Both the position numbers and the translations under genes were made by a program. From WVYX01 sp039586815 (lineage in GTDB: Bacteria > Gemmatimonadota > Gemmatimonadetes > Gemmatimonadales > GWC2-71-9): DNA of 34,425 bases. Position 1 is the first letter of the stretch. Each line of letters opens with the position of its first letter. The stretch spans positions 1-34,425 of the forward strand of contig JBDHJR010000024.1 in assembly GCA_039586815.1 (NCBI GenBank). Direction: 5' to 3'. Below the pieces are notes generated by a model. The model saw only the letters and a program-made list of their open reading frames with translations, did no database searches and was not told the DNA's origin. Positions 14,619 through 22,396 of the stretch are shown here, piece after piece.

Positions 14619-16271
14619 ATGCTCTCGAGTATTCGAAACCGACTGATCATAATGGTGCTCCTCGTGGCAGCGAGCGCCTTGGCGCTCGTTCCGCGGGATG
14701 TGACGATCCGAGTGCGGGACGAGGAGGGCCGGATGCGCGACACCACGGTGAAGCGCGTGCCGATCAAGCAGGGCCTCGATCTGCAGGGCGGGATTCACCT
14801 TGCGCTCGAGATCGACCAGAGCGGCGGCCCCGTGGCCGACCCCTCCGGCGCCCTCGATCGGGCGCTCACCGTTGTGCGCTCCCGGGTGGACGAGTTCGGC
14901 GTGGCCGAGCCGCTGATCCAGCGGGTCGGCAGCGACCGGATCGTGGTCGAGTTGGCCGGGATCACCGAGCCCGGCCGGGCCAAGCAGATCGTGCAGCGCT
15001 CGGCGCACCTGGAGTGGCGGATCACGGACATGGAGAACTTGTTCCGCGACGCGCTCCCCACGATCGACGCTGCGCTGCTGCGCGCCGGAGTGCGCGTGGC
15101 CCCGGGTGCGGGCGCTGTGGCCACCCCCACGGCCCTGGACCAGCTCCTCGGGGGCGACACCGCACAGGCCGCGGACACCACCTCTGTCAGCGTAGCCGAC
15201 ACGGCGCTGGCCGGCCAAGCCGGACCGCTCAGCACGCTGCTCTTCAACGGGACCATCCCCGGCGAGTTCCTCGTGGCGGAAGAGGACTTCCTGCTGGCAG
15301 ACAGCCTGCTGCACATGCAGGAGGCACAGCGGGTGATGCCGCGCGGCCGGGAGCTGATCTGGGCCTCCGAGCCGACTTCCCAGGGGGCGCGCTCCTACCG
15401 GCCGCTCTACTCGGTGCACACTCGCACGGTGCTCGGCGGTGAGGAGTTGAGCGACGCGCGGGCCACGATCGACCCCACGAGCAACCAGGCCATCGTGCTG
15501 TTCGAGCTGACCCGGTCGGGCGGCCGCAAGTTCCGCAACGAAACGCGGCAGCACGTGGGCGACTATATGGCCATCATGCTGGACGGGCGGGTGTTCCGGT
15601 CGCCACCGGTAATCAGGTCGGAGATCGGCCGCAGCGGCCAGATCGACCTGGGCAACGCCAGCCTGCAGGATGCGCAGGACCTCGCGCTGGTGCTCAGGGC
15701 GGGCGCCTTGCCGGCGCCGCTGGTGATCGTGGAGGAACGTGCGGTGGGGCCCAGCCTGGGCCGCGACTCGATTCGCCAAGGCCAGCAAGCGGCGATGATG
15801 GCCGGGATTCTCATCGTCGTCGTCATGCTGCTGTACTACCGCGTGGCCGGCTTCCTCGCGGTCACGGCGCTGCTGTTCTACGTGCTGTTCACGCTCGGCG
15901 GGCTGGCGACCATGACGGCCACGCTGACGCTGCCGGGGCTCGCCGGGTTCATCCTGTCACTCGGCATGGCGGTTGACGCCAACGTGCTGATATTCGAGCG
16001 CATACGAGAGGAACTCAAGCTTGGCAAGAGCGCTCGGGTCGCCGTCGACCAGGGGTTCGAGCATGCCATGCCCGCGATCATCGACGCCAACGTCACTACC
16101 GTGATAACGGCGGCGTTCCTATTCCAGTTCGGGACGGGACCGGTGCGCGGCTTCGCCGTCACTCTGATCGTGGGCATCATCGCGTCGCTCATAACGGCGG
16201 TGTTCGTCACCAAGACCCTGTTCCTCATCCGGCTGCAGCGGCGCGAGGCCGCGCAGGAGCTGTCGATCTGA
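14619..16271 (+). CDS. secD: Protein translocase subunit SecD
   Basis: SecD, with SecF, uses the proton gradient to pull secreted proteins out of SecYEG. The 550-residue protein has an N-terminal membrane helix (about 9-24), a large periplasmic part with GLDLQGGIHLALEI, and five C-terminal helices beginning near ALYYR-like MLLYYRVAGF and including GLAGFILSLGMAVDANVLIFERIREEL, the conserved Asp-bearing RND segment. A stretch rich in Ala, Thr and Asp (about 160-205) widens the periplasmic P1 region beyond the E. coli core. The ATG at 14619 has no clear Shine-Dalgarno. The stop overlaps the secF start (TGATG). Confidence 0.96.
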   Translation: MLSSIRNRLIIMVLLVAASALALVPRDVTIRVRDEEGRMRDTTVKRVPIKQGLDLQGGIHLALEIDQSGGPVADPSGALDRALTVVRSRVDEFGVAEPLIQRVGSDRIVVELAGITEPGRAKQIVQRSAHLEWRITDMENLFRDALPTIDAALLRAGVRVAPGAGAVATPTALDQLLGGDTAQAADTTSVSVADTALAGQAGPLSTLLFNGTIPGEFLVAEEDFLLADSLLHMQEAQRVMPRGRELIWASEPTSQGARSYRPLYSVHTRTVLGGEELSDARATIDPTSNQAIVLFELTRSGGRKFRNETRQHVGDYMAIMLDGRVFRSPPVIRSEIGRSGQIDLGNASLQDAQDLALVLRAGALPAPLVIVEERAVGPSLGRDSIRQGQQAAMMAGILIVVVMLLYYRVAGFLAVTALLFYVLFTLGGLATMTATLTLPGLAGFILSLGMAVDANVLIFERIREELKLGKSARVAVDQGFEHAMPAIIDANVTTVITAAFLFQFGTGPVRGFAVTLIVGIIASLITAVFVTKTLFLIRLQRREAAQELSI

Positions 16272-17236
16272 TGCTTCGCCTCTTCGATAAGGCCGACTAC
16301 GATTTCCTGTCACGCCGCAAGATCGCGTTCCTGGTGTCTCTGGCGTTCACCATTCCGGGTCTGCTGCTGCTGGGGATTCGGGGCCTCAACACCAGCATCG
16401 AGTTCACCGGCGGTACCTTGATCCAACTCCATGTCACAGATCCGGCGATCCAGACGGCCGAGCTCCGCGCCGCCCTGGCGGCCGGCGGCATCGAGGGAGC
16501 CGAGATTCAGACGTTCGGCGCGCCGGACGAGTTCGTCATCCGGGCGCGCCTCGACCCACGCGTCGAAGTGACAGAGGAGACCACGCAGCAGACCGCCGCC
16601 GCCGTGCGCGACGCGCTGACCGCCGCCTTCGGCGAGGACGCGTATCGCATCGACCGCCGGAGGGCGGTTGGCCCCAAAGTGGGAAGCGAGCTGCGTGAGC
16701 GCACAGTGATGGCGCTGCTGATGGCGTTCGGCGCGATCTTCTTGGTGATCTGGTTCCGCTACGAGTGGCGTTTCTCCCTCGCGGCGGTGCTCGCCACGGT
16801 GCACGACATCGCCACGACCATCGCGTTCATAGCGTACATCAATCTGGAGGTGTCGCTGGTGGTGGTGGCGGCGCTGCTCACCATCATCGGGTACTCGCTC
16901 AACGACACGATCGTGACGTTCGACCGGGTGAGGGAGAACCTCAAGAAGTACAAGCGCGATAACATCTTCGAGATCCTCAACCGCAGCATCAACGAGACGC
17001 TGCCGCGCACGGTGCTCACGTCAGGCACGACCGTGGCCGCGAGCGCAGCGCTGCTGATCCTCGGCGGGGCTGTGATCCGCCCGTTCGCCTGGGTCATGAC
17101 GTTCGGGATCATCACGGGCACCTACTCCTCGATCTTCATCGCGTCCACTCTTCTGTGGGCTGTGGAGCGGCGCTGGCCGGGCGAGGACGTGCGCGGGGCC
17201 AGAACGATCACGCCGAAGGGCGCACCCGCCACCTGA
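16271..17236 (+). CDS. secF: Protein translocase subunit SecF
   Basis: Partner of SecD in the translocon motor. The 321-residue protein has an N-terminal membrane helix, the hallmark GLNTSIEFTGGTLIQL at residues 37-52, a periplasmic domain, and five helices including VAALLTIIGYSLNDTIVTFDRVREN, the SecF signature. It follows secD with a 1-base overlap. Its membrane order and length are normal. The TatD gene starts 21 bases later. Confidence 0.96.
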   Translation: MLRLFDKADYDFLSRRKIAFLVSLAFTIPGLLLLGIRGLNTSIEFTGGTLIQLHVTDPAIQTAELRAALAAGGIEGAEIQTFGAPDEFVIRARLDPRVEVTEETTQQTAAAVRDALTAAFGEDAYRIDRRRAVGPKVGSELRERTVMALLMAFGAIFLVIWFRYEWRFSLAAVLATVHDIATTIAFIAYINLEVSLVVVAALLTIIGYSLNDTIVTFDRVRENLKKYKRDNIFEILNRSINETLPRTVLTSGTTVAASAALLILGGAVIRPFAWVMTFGIITGTYSSIFIASTLLWAVERRWPGEDVRGARTITPKGAPAT

Positions 17237-17257
17237 TGGGCGGGGAGCGGGGCGGCG

Positions 17258-18043
17258 GTGTTGGTCGATACCCATTGCCACCTCGGCGACTCGAAGTTCG
17301 ATAGCGACCGGGACCAGGTACTCGCGCGCGCCCGCGCAGCGGGCGTGGGGCACGTGGTGGTCATCGCCGACTCCGCTCCTGCGACCGAGCGCGCCATCGA
17401 GCTCGCCCTCCACTACAGTCTCTCCGCCACGGCCGGCGTCCACCCCCACGAAGCCTCCAGCTGGTGTGACGACGTCGCGGCCCGCATCATAGCGGCACTG
17501 GAGCACCCTGCGGTGGTTGCCGTCGGCGAGACCGGACTCGACTACCACTACGACCACTCACCGCGGCAGGCGCAGCGCCAGGCGTTCGAGGCACAGCTCG
17601 CCTTGGCGGCCGAGCGCCGCCTGCCGGTTGTGGTTCACGCGCGCGAGGCCGACGACGACATGACCGCCATCATATCCGAGTGGGGGCGAGACGTCTCAGC
17701 CCTAGTGCTGCACTCGTTCAGCTCCGGGCCGGGCGTGTTCGACGCGGGGATGGCCGTCGGGGCCTACTTGGGATTCAGCGGGATGGTCACGTTCAAGAAC
17801 TGGGCGGGGGCACAATACGTAACAGCCTGCCCGCGCGACCGACTCCTCATCGAGACGGACGCGCCGTATCTTTCGCCGGTGCCCCATCGGGGCAAGCGCA
17901 ACGAGCCCGCCTTCGTACAGCACGTGGCGCAGCGGGTAGCGGAGCTCCGGGAGGAGCCCCTCGAGCAACTCATGAGAGAGACGACCGCCAACGCCGGCGC
18001 CTGCTTCGGCGACCGCGTGGCCCAACCTCACGATACGGAATAA
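17258..18043 (+). CDS. TatD-family metal-dependent hydrolase/deoxyribonuclease
   Basis: The 261-residue TIM-barrel protein has all TatD signatures: LVDTHCHL at the N-terminus (metal His-x-His), GETGLDYHY, VVVHAREADDD, VLHSFSS and IETDAPYLSPVPHRGKRNEP near the C-terminus. TatD proteins are 3'-5' DNases, probably in DNA repair or turnover; the older link to Tat export is not supported. The GTG at 17258 fits the family's first residues and has GGGGAG at 17242-17247 upstream. The stop TAA overlaps the fhs ATG (TAATG). Which paralogue (TatD, YcfH, YjjV) this is cannot be decided here. Confidence 0.92.
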   Translation: MLVDTHCHLGDSKFDSDRDQVLARARAAGVGHVVVIADSAPATERAIELALHYSLSATAGVHPHEASSWCDDVAARIIAALEHPAVVAVGETGLDYHYDHSPRQAQRQAFEAQLALAAERRLPVVVHAREADDDMTAIISEWGRDVSALVLHSFSSGPGVFDAGMAVGAYLGFSGMVTFKNWAGAQYVTACPRDRLLIETDAPYLSPVPHRGKRNEPAFVQHVAQRVAELREEPLEQLMRETTANAGACFGDRVAQPHDTE

Positions 18044-19722
18044 TGACGACCGCACACGTTGCCACCGACATCGAGATCGCACAGGCAGCCAAGCCTCGCC
18101 CCATCACCGACGTCGCGGCTGACCTGGACCTCACAACCGATGACCTGATCCTCTACGGCGAGCACAAGGCCAAGGTGCGGCTCGAGAACCTGGCCGCCCG
18201 GCCACGCAAGGGCCGCCTGGTGCTCGTGACGGCGATCAATCCCACGGCGGCGGGGGAAGGGAAGTCCACCGTGACGGTGGGCGTCACCCAGGCGCTGCGC
18301 ACGTTGGGACACAAGGTCTTGCTCACGATGCGCGAGCCGAGCCTCGGCCCCGTATTTGGCATCAAGGGGGGGGCGGCCGGTGGCGGTTACGCGCAGGTCG
18401 TGCCGATGGAGGACATCAACCTCCACTTCACGGGCGACTTTCACGCGATCACGAGCGCACACAATCTCCTGGCGGCTCTGCTGGACAACCACCTGCATCA
18501 GGGGAACGCCCTGGGCATAGACTCCCGCCGCATCACCTGGCCCCGCACCATCGACATGAATGACCGGGCGCTGCGGGGCATCACCATCGGACTGGGCGGT
18601 CCGCTGGGAGGAGTGCCGCGGGAGGACCGCTTCGTGATCACCCCCGCGAGCGAGATCCAGGCGATCATGTGCCTGTCACGCGACATGGATGACCTGGAGG
18701 AGCGGCTGGGCCGCATCGTGGTTGGCATGACCCGCAAGCAGGAGGCGATCCGCGCAGAGCAGCTCAAGGCACAAGGCGCGATGACCCTGCTGCTCAAGGA
18801 CGCACTCAACCCCAACCTGGTCCAGACGCTGGAGGGCGGGCCCGCCTTGGTACACTGCGGCCCGTTCGGCAACATCGCGCACGGCTGCAACTCCGTGGTA
18901 GCGACCGACGCGGCGCTGCGCGTAGCCGACATCGTGGTCACCGAGGCGGGCTTCGGAGCCGACCTCGGAGCCGAGAAGTTCTTCGACATCAAGTGCCGGG
19001 TGGGAGAGCTGAACCCCGAGGCGGCGGTCGTGGTCGCCACCATCAGGGCCCTCAAGCTCCATGGCGGCGCTCCCAAGGACAAGCTGGCCGAGCCCGATCC
19101 AGACGCGGTGGAGCGTGGCTTCGCCAACCTGCAACAGCACGTCGAGAACGTGGCGAAGTTCGGTGTGCCGACCGTGGTTGCGATGAACCGGTTCCTCTCC
19201 GACAGTGACGAGGAGCTCGAAGTGCTGCGCCGGGGGTGCGAGGCCATGGGCGCCCAGGTTGCGATGTGTGAGGTGTGGGAGAAGGGCGGGGACGGCGGCA
19301 TGGAGCTCGCCGAGGCAGTGCTCCGGCTGCTCGATTCGAAGAGCGCCAAATTCAAGCCCATCTACGAAGCCTCGGCTCCGATTCGGGAGAAGATCCAGGT
19401 GATCGCCACCGAGATCTACCGGGCCGACGGTGTGAAGTTCATGCCCGCCGCGGCCAAGGCCGCCGACCGCCTGGAGAGGTGGGGCCTCGGCGACACACCG
19501 GTGTGCATGGCCAAGACCCAGTACTCCTTCAGCGACAATGCTGCATTGCTCGGCGCCCCGCGCGGGTTCGAGATAACCGTACGGGACATCTACCCCTCGG
19601 CCGGCGCGGGTTACATTGTCGCGCTGTGCGGCGACATCATGACGATGCCGGGCCTCGGCAAGACGCCGGCGGCCGAGAAGATGCGCGTGGCCAAAGACGG
19701 CACGATCGAGGGCCTCTTCTAG
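18043..19722 (+). CDS. fhs: Formate--tetrahydrofolate ligase
   Basis: This enzyme makes 10-formyl-THF from formate, THF and ATP, feeding purines and one-carbon metabolism. The 559-residue protein has the usual start (IAQAAKPRPITDVAADLDL), the ATP loop TAINPTAAGEGKSTVTVG, EPSLGPVFGIKGGAAGGGYAQ, DFHAITSAHNLLAALLDNH and the C-terminal MTMPGLGKTPAAEKM. Its length is normal. It starts within the tatD stop and is followed after 12 bases by ridA, then the tRNA-Sec gene. Formate as a shared metabolite with a possible selenocysteine formate dehydrogenase is an inference from context. Confidence 0.97.
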   Translation: MTTAHVATDIEIAQAAKPRPITDVAADLDLTTDDLILYGEHKAKVRLENLAARPRKGRLVLVTAINPTAAGEGKSTVTVGVTQALRTLGHKVLLTMREPSLGPVFGIKGGAAGGGYAQVVPMEDINLHFTGDFHAITSAHNLLAALLDNHLHQGNALGIDSRRITWPRTIDMNDRALRGITIGLGGPLGGVPREDRFVITPASEIQAIMCLSRDMDDLEERLGRIVVGMTRKQEAIRAEQLKAQGAMTLLLKDALNPNLVQTLEGGPALVHCGPFGNIAHGCNSVVATDAALRVADIVVTEAGFGADLGAEKFFDIKCRVGELNPEAAVVVATIRALKLHGGAPKDKLAEPDPDAVERGFANLQQHVENVAKFGVPTVVAMNRFLSDSDEELEVLRRGCEAMGAQVAMCEVWEKGGDGGMELAEAVLRLLDSKSAKFKPIYEASAPIREKIQVIATEIYRADGVKFMPAAAKAADRLERWGLGDTPVCMAKTQYSFSDNAALLGAPRGFEITVRDIYPSAGAGYIVALCGDIMTMPGLGKTPAAEKMRVAKDGTIEGLF

Positions 19723-19734
19723 GAGCGCGGCCAA

Positions 19735-20112
19735 ATGGACTTCGTATCTACGAGGAAAGCCCCGGAGGCAATCGGGCCCTACAGTCAGGCGGTCGTCGCA
19801 GGCGAACTCGTGTTCACTGCCGGGCAGATCGCTCTCGACCCCGCGAGCATGGAGATGGAGGGGGACGACGTCGCCGCGCAAACCGACCGGGTGCTCCGGA
19901 ACCTGGGCGCCGTGCTCGCGGAGGCGGGCTGCGGCTTCTCCGATGTCGTGAAGACCACCGTCTACCTCGCCGACATGGCCGACTTCCCCGTCATGAACGA
20001 GGTCTACGCCAGGCACTTCGGTGACCACCGGCCTGCGCGCGCGGCGATCCAGGCGGCGGCACTCCCCAAGGGCGGTCTCGTCGAGATCGACGCGATCGCA
20101 GTGCGGAGCTGA
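19735..20112 (+). CDS. ridA: RidA-family enamine/imine deaminase
   Basis: RidA hydrolyses reactive 2-aminoacrylate and related enamines from PLP enzymes. The 125-residue protein has the family order: APEAIGPYSQAVVAGELVFTAGQIALDP, then VLRNLGAVLAEAG, VVKTTVYLADMADFPVMNEVY and RPARAAIQAAALPKGGLVEIDAIA. Arg102 corresponds to the catalytic Arg105. It is trimeric and cytosolic in known cases. The ATG has GGAGCG upstream. It ends only 9 bases before the tRNA-Sec gene. Confidence 0.94.
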   Translation: MDFVSTRKAPEAIGPYSQAVVAGELVFTAGQIALDPASMEMEGDDVAAQTDRVLRNLGAVLAEAGCGFSDVVKTTVYLADMADFPVMNEVYARHFGDHRPARAAIQAAALPKGGLVEIDAIAVRS

Positions 20113-20121
20113 CTACGAAGT

Positions 20122-20218
20122 GGGGGCGGATCGGGCCTGGTGGCTCGTACGGTCTTCAAAACCGCTGGGAGGCGCCTGAGGCGGCTCCGGTGGGTTCGAT
20201 TCCCACACGCTCCCGCCA
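20122..20218 (+). tRNA. selC: tRNA-Sec (anticodon TCA)
   Basis: The 97-base gene has the features of a bacterial selenocysteine tRNA. The acceptor arm is long (20122-20129 with 20207-20214; seven pairs including one G-U, then a G-A mismatch at the base). The D-stem has six pairs (20132-20137 with 20142-20147) and a 4-base loop. The anticodon loop is CTTCAAA with TCA at 20156-20158. A long variable arm spans about 20167-20188, and the T-arm is GTGGG-TTCGATT-CCCAC. The discriminator is G (20215), as SerRS requires, and CCA is encoded (20216-20218). It is charged with Ser and converted by SelA to insert selenocysteine at UGA. It lies 9 bases after ridA and 15 bases before the lipid kinase, on the same strand. 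Confidence 0.93.
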
Positions 20219-20233
20219 CCTCCCGCGACGCAG

Positions 20234-21130
20234 ATGAAGTCTGCGCTCATCATCCTCAATCCCGAAGCAGGGAGGGGCAAGGGCCGCGAGCTGGAACCGC
20301 GTCTCGCCGCTGCTGCTCGCTCCAGCGGATGGCAGGCCGAGGTCCGCGCCACCACCCACCGCGGACACGAGGTCGAGCTCGCGGCGGAGGCACGGCGCGA
20401 GGGTTGGCCGATGGTGATCGCGGTGGGGGGTGACGGTACGGTCCATGGAACCGCCAACGGCCTCCTGGCCGACGGAGCCACAGACGTCGTGCTGGGGCAC
20501 GTTCCGATCGGAACCGGCAACGATTACGCGCGTACCATCGGCATGCCGCGGGCCCGGGTGGAGCACAACCTGGCGGCGGTCCTCCAGGGGCCGCAGCGCC
20601 GGTTCGACGTGGGGCGCATGGGCGAGGAGTACTTCCTCAACGCACTCGGCGCGGGCTTCGACGCGGAGGTCGTTCGGCAGGTCAGCGGCATCAAGCACCT
20701 CAAGGGTTTCCCCCTTTACCTGGCGGGGGTGTACAAGACCTTCGCGTCTTTCAGGGTGCCGGAGTACGAAGTGTCGACCGGGGAGCATCACGAGCGGGCC
20801 CGCATGATGCTGCTGGAGGTCGCCATCGGGCCCACGGTGGGCGGCGGCTTCCGCCTCACCCCCGACGCGGTTCCCGACGACGGTTGGTTCGACGTGTGCG
20901 TGATTCGCCGCATCGGTGCGCTCAAGTTCATCCGGTACGTTCCCACCGTGCTGCGCGGGGGACACACCCGGCTTCCGGAGGTCACGATCTTCCGCAGCCA
21001 GCGTGTCACAATCAGGGGAGTATCGGAGCCGCTGCTGCTGCACCTCGACGGCGAGCTGCGGCGTGCAGAGCAAGAGTCGATAAACGTCGAGATACTGCCG
21101 GGACATCTGCGAGTCGCATGCGCGTACTGA
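20234..21130 (+). CDS. Diacylglycerol/lipid kinase family protein (DagK/YegS type)
   Basis: The 298-residue protein has the DAGK catalytic domain: ALIILNPEAGRGKG at the N-terminus, the nucleotide motif GGDGTVHGTANGLL, and HVPIGTGNDYARTIG, followed by FDVGRMGEEYFLNALGAGFDAEV and the C-terminal beta domain with HLDGEL. It would phosphorylate a lipid alcohol such as diacylglycerol at the inner membrane face; the substrate is not determined by sequence. The ATG lies 15 bases after the tRNA-Sec 3' end and lacks a strong Shine-Dalgarno. The 3' end overlaps the next gene by 13 bases. Confidence 0.92.
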   Translation: MKSALIILNPEAGRGKGRELEPRLAAAARSSGWQAEVRATTHRGHEVELAAEARREGWPMVIAVGGDGTVHGTANGLLADGATDVVLGHVPIGTGNDYARTIGMPRARVEHNLAAVLQGPQRRFDVGRMGEEYFLNALGAGFDAEVVRQVSGIKHLKGFPLYLAGVYKTFASFRVPEYEVSTGEHHERARMMLLEVAIGPTVGGGFRLTPDAVPDDGWFDVCVIRRIGALKFIRYVPTVLRGGHTRLPEVTIFRSQRVTIRGVSEPLLLHLDGELRRAEQESINVEILPGHLRVACAY

Positions 21131-21615
21131 CCCTCGTCGCCGTGGCGACCCTGGCCGTGGCCGCGCCGGCGGCCGCTCAGATCGTGCCGCAGCCGCCGCA
21201 ACAGCAGCGACCCGACCCGAGTGACACGATTCCAGTGCCGCACTTCCGCGTGGAGCCGCCGGTGTCGCCCCTCGGTGCCATGTGGCGCTCACTCCTGCTG
21301 CCCGGGTGGGGACAGTCGATACTGGGACGGCGGGTCACAGGAGCGGTGTTCATCTTCTGGGAGGGCATCACCCTCACGATGACGGTGAAATCCGTTCATC
21401 AGCTGAACTACCTCGAGAGCATCGAGGCCGACCCCGAAGAGATCGCGGGCAAGAAACGTGAAGTGGAGGATTGGGCGGTGCTGCTGGTGTTCAATCACCT
21501 GCTGGCGGCCGCCGAGGCCTTCGTGTCGGCCGAGCTGTGGGACTTCCCCGGCGAGCTGGAGTCGCGCAGCCTGCCGAGCGGAGACGTCGGCACCGGACTC
21601 AGCCTGTATTGGTAG
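21118..21615 (+). CDS. Exported DUF5683-like small membrane protein
   Basis: The 165-residue protein has a signal peptide (MRVLTLVAVATLAVAAPAAAQ), a Pro/Gln-rich linker, then the motif LLPGWGQSILGRRVTGAVFIFWEG, which resembles DUF5683 and other small 'P-G-x-GQ' membrane domains. A second hydrophobic helix (about 118-135: WAVLLVFNHLLAAAEAFVSAE) follows, and the end is polar. The function is unknown. The ATG at 21118 lies inside the lipid kinase end in another frame, so the two are coupled. It converges with the LpxH-like gene and overlaps it by 17 bases. Confidence 0.75.
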   Translation: MRVLTLVAVATLAVAAPAAAQIVPQPPQQQRPDPSDTIPVPHFRVEPPVSPLGAMWRSLLLPGWGQSILGRRVTGAVFIFWEGITLTMTVKSVHQLNYLESIEADPEEIAGKKREVEDWAVLLVFNHLLAAAEAFVSAELWDFPGELESRSLPSGDVGTGLSLYW

Positions 21616-22345
21616 CGAAGCTCTCCAGACGCGGTCCGTCCCGCTCATCCACCACCGCGTATCGCAGTCCCTCCAGGAACGCGCCTGGATTCAGGTACCA
21701 GCGGCGGGGTGTCACTTCCTCGAGCGCGGTCCGGTGCGTATGCCCCATGACGACCAGCGAGAGGTCGCCGCGGTCGTTCAGCAGCCGCCTGGCGTGCGCG
21801 GCCTGTGCGTCCGCATAGCGGCGCACCACGGACTCATCGCGGGCCTTTCCCGCCAACAGCGGTGACAGGCGCCGCACCAGAGCGATCCCCAAATCAGGGT
21901 GCATCCAGCGAAACACCCTGGTGGTGATCGGATTGCGCACCACCGCGTGCAGCGCGCGCGCGCTCCACTGCTCGTCCCCCACGCCGTCGCCGTGAGCTAC
22001 CAGTGCCCTGTGTCCGGCGATATCGAGCTCCACTTCGTCCGCGTGGAACGCGGCATCGAACTCGTCGCGCCAAAACGCGCCTCCCCACCGGTCGTGATTG
22101 CCGCCCGTCACGGTGAGCCCCACCCCCGCGCGGCGCACGCGTCCCAGTGCCTCCAAGGTGGGGAAGGCCCCCTTGGGAATGACCTCCCTGTACTCGAACC
22201 AGAACTCGAACAGATCACCATTGATGATCAGATGGCTTCCCAGGTCGGGCACGCGCTCGAGAAAGCGGTGGAACGCCCGGGCAAGCTCGGGGGGAGCGTA
22301 CCCCAGGTGTACGTCGGAGACGATCACTACGGAGTCGGCGGACAC
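21599..22345 (-). CDS. lpxH: UDP-2,3-diacylglucosamine pyrophosphatase-like phosphoesterase
   Basis: The 248-residue calcineurin-like metallophosphoesterase has the five metal motifs: SDVHLG (10-15), GDLFEFWFE, GGNHDRW, AHGD and GHTHR. The GDLFEFWFEY and WMHPDLGIAL segments, with this length, match LpxH, which cleaves UDP-diacylglucosamine in lipid A synthesis at the inner membrane. Related non-LPS phosphoesterases exist, so the gene name is a good but not certain call. The frame stays open far upstream, but that part is antisense to deoC. The GTG at 22345 is chosen because the protein then starts at the family N-terminus and a promoter -10 box lies 7 bases before it. Confidence 0.82.
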   Translation of the reverse strand: MSADSVVIVSDVHLGYAPPELARAFHRFLERVPDLGSHLIINGDLFEFWFEYREVIPKGAFPTLEALGRVRRAGVGLTVTGGNHDRWGGAFWRDEFDAAFHADEVELDIAGHRALVAHGDGVGDEQWSARALHAVVRNPITTRVFRWMHPDLGIALVRRLSPLLAGKARDESVVRRYADAQAAHARRLLNDRGDLSLVVMGHTHRTALEEVTPRRWYLNPGAFLEGLRYAVVDERDGPRLESFATNTG

Positions 22346-22352
22346 GGCACGC

Positions 22353-22382
22353 AGTATAGGTGGGTCCCGAGACGCGTCGCAA
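22353..22382 (-). promoter_or_regulatory. Predicted promoter of the LpxH-like gene
   Basis: On the minus strand TTGCGA (22382-22377) and TATACT (22358-22353; five of six consensus bases) are 18 bases apart. Only 7 bases separate the -10 from the GTG at 22345, so transcription should begin at or next to the start codon. Confidence 0.5.
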
Positions 22383-22396
22383 GGCAATTGCTTACA

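Noticed and set aside
18676..20028. Minus-strand open frame (450 codons) across fhs and ridA.
   Set aside because: It is antisense to two well-conserved enzymes; composition is that of a shadow frame.
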